From DATAXI01 sp963756185 (lineage in GTDB: Bacteria; Verrucomicrobiota; Verrucomicrobiia; Chthoniobacterales; Chthoniobacteraceae): DNA of 64,000 bases. Position 1 is the stretch's first letter; each line of letters opens with the position of its first letter. The stretch is from positions 59,465-123,464 of the forward strand of contig CAVWMS010000006.1 of NCBI GenBank assembly GCA_963756185.1, written 5' to 3'. The position numbers were made by a program, and so were the translations under genes. Positions 19,119-28,601 of the stretch are shown here, one piece after another. The notes under the pieces are model-generated. The model had not been told where the DNA came from, made no database searches, and worked only from the letters and a program-made list of their open reading frames with translations.

Positions 19119-22100
19119 TCATCCAGGCTGAAGGTGCCGTCGCTGGCGGCCGGTCACATTGAAGATAAGATTCGGATCCGTGTTGCCGGGCGGTTGGGCG
19201 GAGATCAGCGGGACATCGCCGCCCGTGCCGGTGGCGGGGCTGACGGTGCCGTTGATGACCGAGGCCGGGCCGAGGCTCAGCGGGAGGACAAGCCCGTTGA
19301 GGCCGATGGTCACATTCTCCTCGAGTAACTGCGCGAACCCGTCCGCGGTGGCGATAATGCTGTAAGTGTCCGCCGGCAGGCCGGCGATTGAGTAATTGCC
19401 GTTGGCGTCGCTGATGGCCTGGTATAACGTGCCGTCGCTCCCGACGGCGGTGATGCTGGCCCCGGTGAGGACGCTTCCATTGAGCGCATCGGTGGTGGCG
19501 CCGATCAAGGTCGCGCCCGCCGTGGCAGTAAGTGCGATGCCCGTGACCTGCTGGTTATTCGCCACGGGCACAACGGAAGCGGCGCCGAGAATGGCGCCGT
19601 CGAGGGTAAACGTGTAATCCCCCGCGGTAAGTCCGGCGAGCGCAAAAGTGCCGTTGTTGAGCAACGGCACGGCGAAGGTATCGTCGGTATCGGTGTTGAA
19701 GGCGGTCAGCATCAAGCCGCCGAGTTGCAGACCGGGGCTGGTCGTGTTGACCTGGCCGCTGATCGAAGTGCTGACGATGGCCGCGGACTTCAGCACCTCG
19801 ATCTGCATGACATCGATCGGGTTATCCGCATATCCCATGCTCGCGGGCAGCAGGCTCGCGTCCTGGCTCAGAGCGGCCAGGTAACCGGCCTGCGTCGTGC
19901 CAAGCCGCTGCTCGATATTCGCCCAGATCGCCGCCCATTCCGTGGCGCTGTAGTTAGTCGACTCGAGAAACGGCTCGAGCGCGCTGTAATTCATCGGGAG
20001 CGACGGATCGGCGACGGCGTAGGTGTAATCGAAATTGGTGTGATTCTGCACCACGGTCTGCTCGACCTGGACGGTGATGCTGCCCTGGTAGCCGGGCGGC
20101 AGGATTCCCGCCGGGCCGCCGCCGGTGTTGATGCCCAGGAACGCGATGAGGCCGGAGGCAAATACGTTGCTTTCCGCCAGCTTGAGCAATGCGTTGCTGG
20201 CGGTAAGTGTAATAAGCGGCGCCTCCGCGTCCTGGTCGCTGACATTTTGATAATTGACCTGGATCGTGTAATTCACGCCCGTGCGCACATATTCCGGCGC
20301 GGTAATGGTGATCAGCACCTGATTCGTTACCGTGCTCGAGCTCTGGCCCACGGTGAATGCGCCGGCGGCGGTGGAGGTTTGCGTCCCGTTGGCCACCTGC
20401 ACGTCGTAAACCGTTCCGGCGGCGATGCCGGCGAGATTAAAGGTGGCGGCGATGGTCGTGTTATCCGTGAAATAGAAATTAGTCGGCGTGAGCGGCGTTC
20501 CTCCTGCATCGGGAATCAACGTCACGGTGTCGCCTGCGGCAAACTGCGAACCCTGGATGGTAATGGTAGTGGTTCCCGCGCCGCTCGAGGGAGTAAGGCC
20601 GGTGATGCCGAAAGTGGTTTGCTGCGCGGTGAGCGTATAGGCCGCACCGCTGCCGGAACTCTCGCGGCCATAGACAAGGATGTAATAGGGTCCCGGCTGG
20701 TTGCCGCTCAGGGTAAGCGTGGCGGTCGTTCCGCTGACATTGAATGCGGTCTGGTCGAAATCCGCCGGTGTCGGCACGGTGTCGTAACTGGCGTAGATCA
20801 CCGCTCCCGCCGCCAGCGCGGTGGACAGCGAGATTTCCACCTGCGAGTTTCCCGTCAGGTCCAGTTCGTAGAGCTGACCATCCCCATTCGCGATGGTGCC
20901 GTTGACCGGAGTGCCCAGGGTAAGAATGGGGGCGGTAAAGGATACCGTGGATGCGGAGGCCGCCACGTTGTTGCTGCGATTCGAGTCCGAGATCTGCCCT
21001 TTGCTGTCGGTGATGACAATGACATAGTAAGTGCCCGGCTGTAACGCGGGAGCCGCGGCGGTGATGCTGCCATTGTAATTATCGCCGACCGCGAGGCCGC
21101 CTGTGTGTGTGACCTGTCCGAGCAGGACGGCGGTGGTGGCATCGAAAACGGTGCCGGGAGAAAGATAGATCGAGTCCGTCCAGCTTCCGCTCGCGTCCGC
21201 CTGGCCCATGTTGGTGACCGTGTAAGTCACGGTCATATTCGCGCCGGAGACCTGGGTGGAAGGCGCGCCCACATTGCCGCACGACAAATCCGGCACCTCG
21301 GTGTTCAGGCCGGTAAGGGTGAAACTCGTCGCGCCGGCATTGGATGAAAACGTCGGCGAGACATTTTGCAGCGTCCCGAATGCGCCGCTCATCGAGGCAT
21401 AAGTCAATAGGGTATAGACATCGCCAATGCTGGGCGTGAAACTGTCGAGCACGACGTCCAGCGTGCCGGCCAGGTTGGCCGCGCCGGTGATTGCAACGCT
21501 GCCGAAGAGCGCGCTGGCCGATGTCCCGCCAATGTGAATGGTCAACGTGCCGCCGGAGGTCTGCGTGAATTCTCCCGGCACAGTCAGCGTCGAGCCATCG
21601 CCCAGTTCGAGTGTCCCGCTATTGGTAAAATTGTCCGAGACGGAGAGCTTCGCGCCGTTAAGGAGGCTCAGCGAGCCGGAGTTATCATTGAGATTCTGGA
21701 GAGCCGAAATGTTCGACCCGGTTCCGTCCACGATGATGGTGGCGGCGTTCGTGGTCAAATTATTGGCGTTTTCCAGATCCAGCGTGGCGCCGTCGCGCGC
21801 GATCCACGTGCCGCCCGAGAGAGTGCTGCCATTCGAGGTAAGCTGGGTCAGCGTACTGTAAATATAGACGGAAAGCGTGCCGCCGTCGATTTCGAGTGTT
21901 CCGGTGTTTGATAGTTTATCGATCTCAATGGAGGCGGAATAGGAGAGCGCCGGATTGCCGGTGATTGTGATGGAGCCCGCGTTGTTCAGCGTGCCCGTGC
22001 CATCGTCGGTGAAACCGGAGGTGGCTGCGACGCTGCCGAAATCGAGATTCACCGCGCCGTCCGACTCATTGTTGAACACCGCGTCGTTTTGCAGGACGAT

Positions 22101-24539
22101 TTCGCCCTGCCCTTGCAAAGCGCTCGGGGCGCAGGTGATGACGCCGTCATTGGTCAGGGTCGTGCCGCTCAGCGTAACGTAGTCGATGGGGACTGTGGCC
22201 CCGTGCTGGATGGTGATTCCCCCCGTGCAGGATATGGTGCCGTATTCCCAATTAAAATTCGAAGCCGGAGTAACCGTAATGCTGCCGCTTCCGGTAATAG
22301 TGCTCTCCAACAGCATGTTCGCCGGAACGAGGTTTAACGAGGGATCGTTGAGCGTCAGGGTGCCGAGGATCTTGTAAAGGCCCGCCCCTTCGAACGATGC
22401 GCCGGGGTTGAGAATCTGGTCAATGTCGAACTCCATGGTCCCGCCGCTCTCGATGCTGAAGCTGCCGTCACTGGTACCCGCGCTGTTGCCTTCGTTTTGG
22501 AATGTTACCGAGCCATTGGTAACGGTGAAGCTCCCGTCATTATTCAACTGCGACTGGAAATCCAGCACCACGCCGGAGTCATCCATGGAAAAGGCGCCGC
22601 TGTTATTGAACGTGCCACCCGCGCCGCCCAGGACGTCATAGCCGTAAGTAATGCCGCTGCCGGTCTCGATGGAAAACGTGCCGTAGTTATTGATGACGGC
22701 GCCGTACTCCATGGCCATCGTTTGAGCCAGCATGTCCGCCGTGCCATAGTTATCGATTGTGAGGCCGCTCACGGTCATCGAATCGAGCTGGGTCGCTCCC
22801 ACATCCATGCCGGCGTTGTCGGTGATCGTAATGCTCCCCGTGCCGCTCAAAATGTTGTCGCCGCTGCCGTCCAGATCGAACGTTCCGCCCGAGGGAATCG
22901 TCAGCGTGCCGTTCATTTCCAGGATGCCGAGTCCGCTAAATTCGAAATTCTCGACCGTCAGGTTGAGCCCGGAGGCGACGATGATGGGCGCGGAGCCGTA
23001 ATTGGTGCTGACCTCGTAAAGGCCCGCGCCGCCCAATGTGGTGCCCGCGTTCAAGCCGTAGCCGTTGTAAAATCCAATGGTCGTGCCCGCATCCGCATTC
23101 CAGGCGGCGGTTCCGGATCCGCCTCCGTAGAGCCCGAGCCCTCCCAGCGTGGCATGGACCGTGCCGTAGTTATTGAAGGTCACGGCGATAATGTTTCCGT
23201 TGCCCGTGTTGTCGGAGGAAGTCACCAGGCCGTAATTGTTGACGATGCCAGTTTGGCCCAGCTGGGAATGGTCCAGGAGGTTGATGGTTGCGCCGGTCTC
23301 GTTGTTGAGGACGCCGTCATTTTGAAAGTTGAGGGTGACGCCGGCGCTGAAGTTCAGAACGCTGTAGTTATCCACCGTGCGCGTATCCATGTTTGAGTTG
23401 ACGGTGAGGCTGACCGTCGCGCCGCTGTCAAAAGTGGTATTGCCCGTGCCCTGCATGGACCCGCCGGCCCAGTTGAACGCGCCGCCGTCCGGAGTCGTGA
23501 ACGTTCCCGCGCCGGTTAGTGCCGAGTATGAGTCCAACTCCGCGTTCTGCACGGACAGGCTGGCGGTCGCATCCAGCGAGACGGTGCCGAAGCCGGTGAT
23601 TTGGTAGAGCCCGGAGCCGTTCCATGCCGCGCCGGCGCCGGTGATGTCATAGGTGGCGTTGACGAATTGCAGCGTCGCGCCGGAATCGACATTGAAGATG
23701 GCGCTGCTGGTGCCGGCATTGTTCATGAGAAGCACCCCCTGGGTAACGTGGAGGGTGCCGGTGTTATTGAAGGTGCTGTCGAAGTAACCCTCGTTGCCGG
23801 TGCTGTTGGTGTAAGTAAATGTCCCGGCATTGGCAAAGACGCCGCTTCCCGTCATGGTGCCATTGGTGGTCAAGGAGGCGGTTGCGCCGCTGGAATTGGT
23901 GAAGGTGGCGCCGGAGCCTATGGTAAGGCTTCCACCCTGCCAGTCGAAGGCGCCGTTGTTGGTGAAGTTCGTGTTGGCGGTAAGTCCGTTGCTTACCGTG
24001 ACGGTGCCGCCGTTTACAAAGCTGCCGGTGCCGGAGATGGCTCCGCCGTTGCTCAAGGTGGTGCCGTTGACGGTCAGCACGCCGTTGGTGGTGATGGTGG
24101 TATAATCCAGTTCGAGCGAGCCGCCGATGGTGGAAGCGGTCGCCAGCGTAAGTCCGCCGCCATTGATTACCAGGCCGCCGCTGCAACTCAGACTGTTGAT
24201 CGACTGGCTGCCGGAGGAAATCGTCACCGTCACGCCGTTGGGAATCGTCACGTTGTTGTTCGAATTGGGGACGGCGTCGCCGCTCCAATTGGACTGCGTG
24301 TTCCAATCGCCGGTTGCGCCGCCGATCCAATTGACCGTGGTGATCGACGTATCCGGCTGGAGAGCGGCTTGCACCGCGACCGCCGTGGCGAGCGTACCCG
24401 GCGTTGCGGAGAGGAGAAGCCGCGGCTCGAGCGCATCGAGAGTGAAATGGCGGCGCGCTGCGGTTGATTTATTTCGACGGCGCTTGTGAGACTTCGCACC
24501 GTTTGTTGCTTCGCTAAGCATATTCTCGTGCTGCGACAT
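19119..24539 (-). CDS. N-terminal half of the LEPR-XLL giant surface protein
   Basis: 1806 residues before a frameshift. The start has no ordinary signal peptide. A basic stretch (KSHKRRRNKSTAARR) is followed by the LEPR-XLL motif (HFTLDALEPRLLLSATPGTL), known from very large surface proteins and thought to direct secretion. Next come about 1000 residues of beta repeats (NNTGTLHVTQGVLLMNNAGT and relatives), a CARDB-like domain (VTYTVTNMGQADASGSW), a pre-peptidase-like domain and an IPT/TIG-like domain (GITGLTPSSGAGTTTITIQG). The last residues (VTGRQRRHLQPG) are out-of-frame. The combined gene spans 13952-24539, 10588 bases, one base over a multiple of three, predicting about 3528 residues. 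Divergent from its putative export operon, with 103 bases between start codons. Confidence 0.85.
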   Translation of the reverse strand: MSQHENMLSEATNGAKSHKRRRNKSTAARRHFTLDALEPRLLLSATPGTLATAVAVQAALQPDTSITTVNWIGGATGDWNTQSNWSGDAVPNSNNNVTIPNGVTVTISSGSQSINSLSCSGGLVINGGGLTLATASTIGGSLELDYTTITTNGVLTVNGTTLSNGGAISGTGSFVNGGTVTVSNGLTANTNFTNNGAFDWQGGSLTIGSGATFTNSSGATASLTTNGTMTGSGVFANAGTFTYTNSTGNEGYFDSTFNNTGTLHVTQGVLLMNNAGTSSAIFNVDSGATLQFVNATYDITGAGAAWNGSGLYQITGFGTVSLDATASLSVQNAELDSYSALTGAGTFTTPDGGAFNWAGGSMQGTGNTTFDSGATVSLTVNSNMDTRTVDNYSVLNFSAGVTLNFQNDGVLNNETGATINLLDHSQLGQTGIVNNYGLVTSSDNTGNGNIIAVTFNNYGTVHATLGGLGLYGGGSGTAAWNADAGTTIGFYNGYGLNAGTTLGGAGLYEVSTNYGSAPIIVASGLNLTVENFEFSGLGILEMNGTLTIPSGGTFDLDGSGDNILSGTGSITITDNAGMDVGATQLDSMTVSGLTIDNYGTADMLAQTMAMEYGAVINNYGTFSIETGSGITYGYDVLGGAGGTFNNSGAFSMDDSGVVLDFQSQLNNDGSFTVTNGSVTFQNEGNSAGTSDGSFSIESGGTMEFDIDQILNPGASFEGAGLYKILGTLTLNDPSLNLVPANMLLESTITGSGSITVTPASNFNWEYGTISCTGGITIQHGATVPIDYVTLSGTTLTNDGVITCAPSALQGQGEIVLQNDAVFNNESDGAVNLDFGSVAATSGFTDDGTGTLNNAGSITITGNPALSYSASIEIDKLSNTGTLEIDGGTLSVYIYSTLTQLTSNGSTLSGGTWIARDGATLDLENANNLTTNAATIIVDGTGSNISALQNLNDNSGSLSLLNGAKLSVSDNFTNSGTLELGDGSTLTVPGEFTQTSGGTLTIHIGGTSASALFGSVAITGAANLAGTLDVVLDSFTPSIGDVYTLLTYASMSGAFGTLQNVSPTFSSNAGATSFTLTGLNTEVPDLSCGNVGAPSTQVSGANMTVTYTVTNMGQADASGSWTDSIYLSPGTVFDATTAVLLGQVTHTGGLAVGDNYNGSITAAAPALQPGTYYVIVITDSKGQISDSNRSNNVAASASTVSFTAPILTLGTPVNGTIANGDGQLYELDLTGNSQVEISLSTALAAGAVIYASYDTVPTPADFDQTAFNVSGTTATLTLSGNQPGPYYILVYGRESSGSGAAYTLTAQQTTFGITGLTPSSGAGTTTITIQGSQFAAGDTVTLIPDAGGTPLTPTNFYFTDNTTIAATFNLAGIAAGTVYDVQVANGTQTSTAAGAFTVGQSSSTVTNQVLITITAPEYVRTGVNYTIQVNYQNVSDQDAEAPLITLTASNALLKLAESNVFASGLIAFLGINTGGGPAGILPPGYQGSITVQVEQTVVQNHTNFDYTYAVADPSLPMNYSALEPFLESTNYSATEWAAIWANIEQRLGTTQAGYLAALSQDASLLPASMGYADNPIDVMQIEVLKSAAIVSTSISGQVNTTSPGLQLGGLMLTAFNTDTDDTFAVPLLNNGTFALAGLTAGDYTFTLDGAILGAASVVPVANNQQVTGIALTATAGATLIGATTDALNGSVLTGASITAVGSDGTLYQAISDANGNYSIAGLPADTYSIIATADGFAQLLEENVTIGLNGLVLPLSLGPASVINGTVSPATGTGGDVPLISAQPPGNTDPNLIFNVTGRQRRHLQPG

Positions 24540-24595
24540 TGGCCGTTAGCTATCTACGTTTTTCCGCGGAAGGCAATTCACTTTTTCCGCTGCTA

Positions 24596-24624
24596 TTGAC
24601 GCGAAAGCAACGAGGCCTTATTCC
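24596..24624 (+). promoter_or_regulatory. Putative promoter of the export operon
   Basis: TTGACG (24596-24601), a 17-base spacer and TATTCC (24619-24624) resemble sigma-70 -35/-10 boxes, 18 bases before the ATG at 24643. The whole 24540-24642 intergenic region must also hold the promoter of the divergent giant gene, so shared control is likely. The call rests on hexamer likeness only. Confidence 0.3.
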
Positions 24625-24642
24625 CACTCTGTTATTACCCAA

Positions 24643-26454
24643 ATGGGCATGGACCCTCAAGATACCGGCGTCGAGGAGATACTCCCTAAGTTGGAGGGGG
24701 TTGCGCCGCCGGATGAATCGCCGTCAGGATTTTGGGCCTCCTATTTTGGCGAAGCGGCGCGGCAGACGGGGGCTTCGCGCATCGCGTTCATGGAACGTAA
24801 AAAGAATGGCCGCTGGGAGCCGAGGGAAAGCTGGCCGGCGGGCGCGGCGCTCTTTCCCGCCGGTCCGGAGGCGCGCGCGGAATTCGAAAGCCTGGCCGCC
24901 GAAGCGGAGGAAAGCGGGATGGCGCTGCGACGTTATCCGGCAGGCGCGGCCTGGGTGCACCTTGCCGCGGTCAAGGCCTCCGGGGCCGCTGGATTGATCG
25001 TATTGCGGCTGGACCGCGCAAGCGACGAAGAGGCGCTGGCTTCCGCCGCGCGCGCGGCGGCGCTGGCGGCATTGCCGGAGATTCACGGGCTGCGCCAATC
25101 GCGCGCGAAGCTGGCCGGGGTGCTGGATCTCACGCTGCAATTGGAAACTGCGGAATCCTTCGTCGCCGCCGCGATGCTGTTGTGCAACGAACTGGCCGCG
25201 CATCTGCATTGTGACCGGGTAAGCCTCGGATGGGTGCGCGGGCGGTACGCGCGGCTGCGCGCGGTCAGCCACGGGGAGCAGTTTCAAAAGAACACCGGCA
25301 TCGTCGAGGCGCTCGAGCTGGCAATGGAGGAAGCGCTGGATCAGGACGACGAGGTCCTATGGCCGCCCGAAGCGGGCGCGACGACGGTTACGCGCGCACA
25401 CGCCGATTTCGCCGCCCGCGAGCAGGCCCGCGCGCTGGCAACGCTGCCGCTCCGCGTGGACGACCGCCTCGCGGGCGCGCTTTGCCTCGAGCGCGACCGC
25501 GCATTCGACGCGGAAGAACTGACCCAGGCGCGGCTGATCGCGGACCAGGTGACCGCGCGGCTGGATATCCTCGAACTTCGCGGCCGGTGGTTCGGCGCGC
25601 GCTGGATGCATGGGCTGCGCAAGGCGGCGGGCGTATTGATCGGGCACGAGCACACGGGCGCGAAGCTGCTGGCGCTCGGCGCCGCGGTGGCGCTGGCGGC
25701 GCTTGCGTTCATTCATGTCACTTATCGCGTCCGGGCGCCGTTTCATCTGGAATGCGAAAAGCTGGCGCAGCTTCCGGCGCCGTTCGATGGCTACATTGAG
25801 GAAGTCCATTTCCGGTCGGGCGACGCCGTGCATGCGGGAGAGATCCTGGTATCGCTGGACAAGCGCGAATTGCTCCAGCAGGAGGCGGCGGCCACGGCCG
25901 AGATGCACCAGCACGTGGCCGAGAAGCAGATGGCGCAATCGGCGGATAAGGTGGCCGACGCGCAAATCGCCGAGGCCGCGGCAGAGCAGAGCCGGGCCAG
26001 CCTGGACCTTGCGGAATTGCGGTTGCAGGAGGCGGATATTCGCGCGCCGTTCGACGGTTTTGTGGTCGAGGGGGATTTGCGGGAGCGGATCGCGGCGCCG
26101 GTGAAACAGGGCGAGGTGCTGCTGAAGGTGGCGCAGGTGAGCGCGATTCATCCGGCGGTGGAAGTGTCCGAGCGCGACGTGCAGGAGATCAACGCCGGAG
26201 CGCGGGGCGAGCTGGCGTTCACCAGCCAGCCGCAATCGAAATTCGCCATCCGCGTCGAGCGGGTGCAGCCGGTCGCGCAGGATACGCCGCAGGGAAACAT
26301 ATTCATCGCCGACGCGCAGTTCGCCGGGCCGGCGCAGGCGTGGTGGCGGCCCGGCATGACCGGCGTGGCGAAGATCGACACGCAGCGGCGCAGCCTGCTC
26401 TGGATTTTGACGCATCGCACGGTCGATTACCTGCGGCTCAAGCTCTGGTGGTGA
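24643..26454 (+). CDS. GAF-domain HlyD-family membrane fusion (adaptor) protein
   Basis: 603 residues. Residues 1-150 are an acidic cytoplasmic region, about 160-315 a GAF-like domain (LCNELAAHLHCDRVSLGWVR), about 345-365 one membrane helix (LLALGAAVALAALAFIHVTY). The rest is a periplasmic HlyD/adaptor part: lipoyl half-motifs (LPAPFDGYIEEVHFRSGDAV; ADIRAPFDGFVVEGDLRER) around a helical hairpin (about 410-465) and a C-terminal beta barrel. HlyD proteins bridge inner-membrane transporters to the outer membrane. The cytoplasmic GAF domain is unusual for the family and suggests ligand sensing or docking. Its stop overlaps the next start (TGATG), a sign of coupled translation. Confidence 0.82.
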   Translation: MGMDPQDTGVEEILPKLEGVAPPDESPSGFWASYFGEAARQTGASRIAFMERKKNGRWEPRESWPAGAALFPAGPEARAEFESLAAEAEESGMALRRYPAGAAWVHLAAVKASGAAGLIVLRLDRASDEEALASAARAAALAALPEIHGLRQSRAKLAGVLDLTLQLETAESFVAAAMLLCNELAAHLHCDRVSLGWVRGRYARLRAVSHGEQFQKNTGIVEALELAMEEALDQDDEVLWPPEAGATTVTRAHADFAAREQARALATLPLRVDDRLAGALCLERDRAFDAEELTQARLIADQVTARLDILELRGRWFGARWMHGLRKAAGVLIGHEHTGAKLLALGAAVALAALAFIHVTYRVRAPFHLECEKLAQLPAPFDGYIEEVHFRSGDAVHAGEILVSLDKRELLQQEAAATAEMHQHVAEKQMAQSADKVADAQIAEAAAEQSRASLDLAELRLQEADIRAPFDGFVVEGDLRERIAAPVKQGEVLLKVAQVSAIHPAVEVSERDVQEINAGARGELAFTSQPQSKFAIRVERVQPVAQDTPQGNIFIADAQFAGPAQAWWRPGMTGVAKIDTQRRSLLWILTHRTVDYLRLKLWW

Positions 26455-28579
26455 TGGAAGCGGCCCAGACATTCAGCGAGTATTGGCACCGCGTCGCGGG
26501 CCAGCGCGTGGCGTTGCGGCCCGGGGTGCGCGTGCAGCCGCAATGGTTTCGCGGGGAAAAATGGTTCGTGCTGCATGAGCCCTTCAACAACCAGTTCTAC
26601 CGTGTCAGCCCGGCCGCGTGGCATTTCATCGCGCGGCTGGACGCGCGGCGCACGGTCGAGGCCGTCTGGCAGGAATCGCTGGCGCTCGATGGCGATGATG
26701 CGCCCGGCCAGGAAGAGGCGATCCAATTGCTGGCACAGCTTTACCAGGTCAATTTTCTGCGCGGCGAGATCGCCGCGGACAGCGCGGCGCTTTTCCAGCG
26801 TTACCGCAGGCGGCGCCGGCGGGAGACGCGCTCGCTGCTGACGAACCTGATGTTCCCCCAGATACCGCTGTTCGATCCCGACCGGCTGCTGCGCCGGGCG
26901 CTGCCGCTGGCCCGCGCGATTTTCAGCAAGTGGGGCCTCTTCGTCTGGCTGCTGGTCGTGGGGTGGGCGGTGAAGATCGCGTGCGATCACGCCGCGCAAT
27001 TCGCGGATCAAAGCGCAAATGTGCTGGGGCCGGGAAACCTGGCGCCGCTGTACGCCGCGCTGGTGCTCGTGAAGGCCATTCACGAGTCGGGCCACGCGCT
27101 GGCCTGCCGGCGATTCGGCGGCGAAGTGCATCGCATCGGCATCTCGCTGATTTTTCTCACGCCGCTGCCGTTCGTCGATGCGACGGCGAGCTGGTCCTTT
27201 CGCAACCGCTGGCAGCGCATCGCGGTCAGCGCCGCGGGGATGTGGACGGAATTTTTTGCCGCGGCGATCGCCGTATTCGTCTGGGCCGGCACCGCGCCGG
27301 GCGTGCTGCACGCAGTGGCATTCAACGCGATCTTCCTGGCCTCGGTGACGTCGCTTTTTTTCAACGCGAATCCGCTGCTGCGATACGACGGCTATTACAT
27401 TCTCTCGGATTTGCTGGAGATACCGAACCTTGCGCAGCGCTCGGGCGCCCTGCTGCTGCACTTCATCCGGCATTATTTGCTGGGCGTGCGCCAGTCGATC
27501 TCGCCGGCGCGCAGTCGGAGCGAGGCGTGGCTGCTGGCGCTTTACGGCGTCGCCAGCGGGATTTACCGCGTGGTGCTCTGCTCGGCAATTGTCTGGGTGA
27601 TCTCGGGAAGGCTGCTGTTGCTCGGATTGGTGGTTGCCGCGGGATGCGCGGTGCGATGGGTTCTCGTGCCGGTGGCAAAGAGCATCGGTTACTTGCTGCG
27701 GTCGCCGCAACTGGCGCGGTGCCGCCGCGGGCGCTGGCGGTTTCCCTGGGCCTGCCGGCAATATTGGTGGCGCTCCTTTGCATGGTGCCGTTTCCGGAGC
27801 ATTTTCGCGCGCCGGGCATTTTGGAGGCGCAGCAATTCAGCGAGGTGTTCGCCGAGACTTCGGGCATCGTTGTGGATTTGCCGGTGGAATCCGGCGCGAC
27901 GGTCCATGCGGGACAGGTGCTCGCGCGTCTCGAGAACAAGGAACTGGCTCTTCAACTCGCCGCCGCGCAAGCGGAGTGCGCGCAAGCCCTCGCGGAGCGG
28001 GAGCGTGCATTGAATGATTCCGCCGCGGAGGTCGCGCCGCTGCAACTTCAGGTCGAGGCCGGGCAAAAGGAAGTAACGCGGCTGAAGGGCGCCATGGCCG
28101 CGCTGGAAATCAAGGCCCCGCACGACGGGCTTTGGTTTGCGCCGCGGCTCGAGCACGCGGCGGGCCAGTGGCTGTTGCGCGGCGAATCGGCAGGCATGGT
28201 GATCGCGCCGGGGGCGTGGACGTTTCGCGCCGCCGTTCCGCAGGAGGAATCGCACGCGCTGTTCGATGCGCGCCTTGGCGGCGCCCAGGTGCGCCTGCCC
28301 GGCGCCGCGGGCGAAACGCTGAACGTAAATACACTGCATATCCTGCCGGCGCAGCAGCAGGTACTGCCGTCACCGGCTCTCGGCTGGCTGGGCGGCGGAA
28401 AAATCAAGGTGCTGCCGCAGCAGGACGGGGTGCACGCCGTCGAGCCGTTCTTCGAGGTGCGCGCCACGCTTGCCGCCGGCGGCGATGCGCTGCTGCGCCA
28501 GGGGCGCACCGTGTCATTCGCTTCGCGCTGCCGCCAAGCCCGATCGCCTTCCAGCTCTGGCGGTGGTTCTGCCAATTGA
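26454..28579 (+). CDS. PqqD-like / M50 metalloprotease / HlyD fusion membrane protein, frameshifted
   Basis: The N-terminal 95 residues resemble a PqqD-type peptide-binding winged helix (KWFVLHEPFNNQFYRVSP, then TVEAVWQE and AIQLLAQLYQVNFL). Then comes a multi-helix M50 site-2-protease-like core with the zinc motif KAIHESGHALACRRFGGEVH and the third-ligand region NPLLRYDGYYILSD. After about residue 420 a HlyD-like sandwich follows (ETSGIVVDLPVESGATVHAG, then EIKAPHDGLW). The last part is in another frame: near 27715 (CTGGCGCGGTGCCGCC) one missing G separates SPQLAR from VPPRALAVSLGLP. Corrected length is about 708 residues. Sandwiched between adaptor and SecA-like genes, it is the likely inner-membrane core of the proposed exporter. 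Confidence 0.78.
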
Positions 28580-28601
28580 TTCAGCAGCGCGCGCTTTTGT
28601 C

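Noticed and set aside
19725..21044. Plus-strand open frame of 439 codons opposite the LEPR-XLL gene
   Set aside because: Arg/Gly-rich shadow of the real minus-strand gene, without motifs.
6949..24539. CRISPR-like repetitive DNA
   Set aside because: The repetition is at protein level in variable beta repeats; no identical 25-40-base repeats with unique spacers were seen here or elsewhere in the window.
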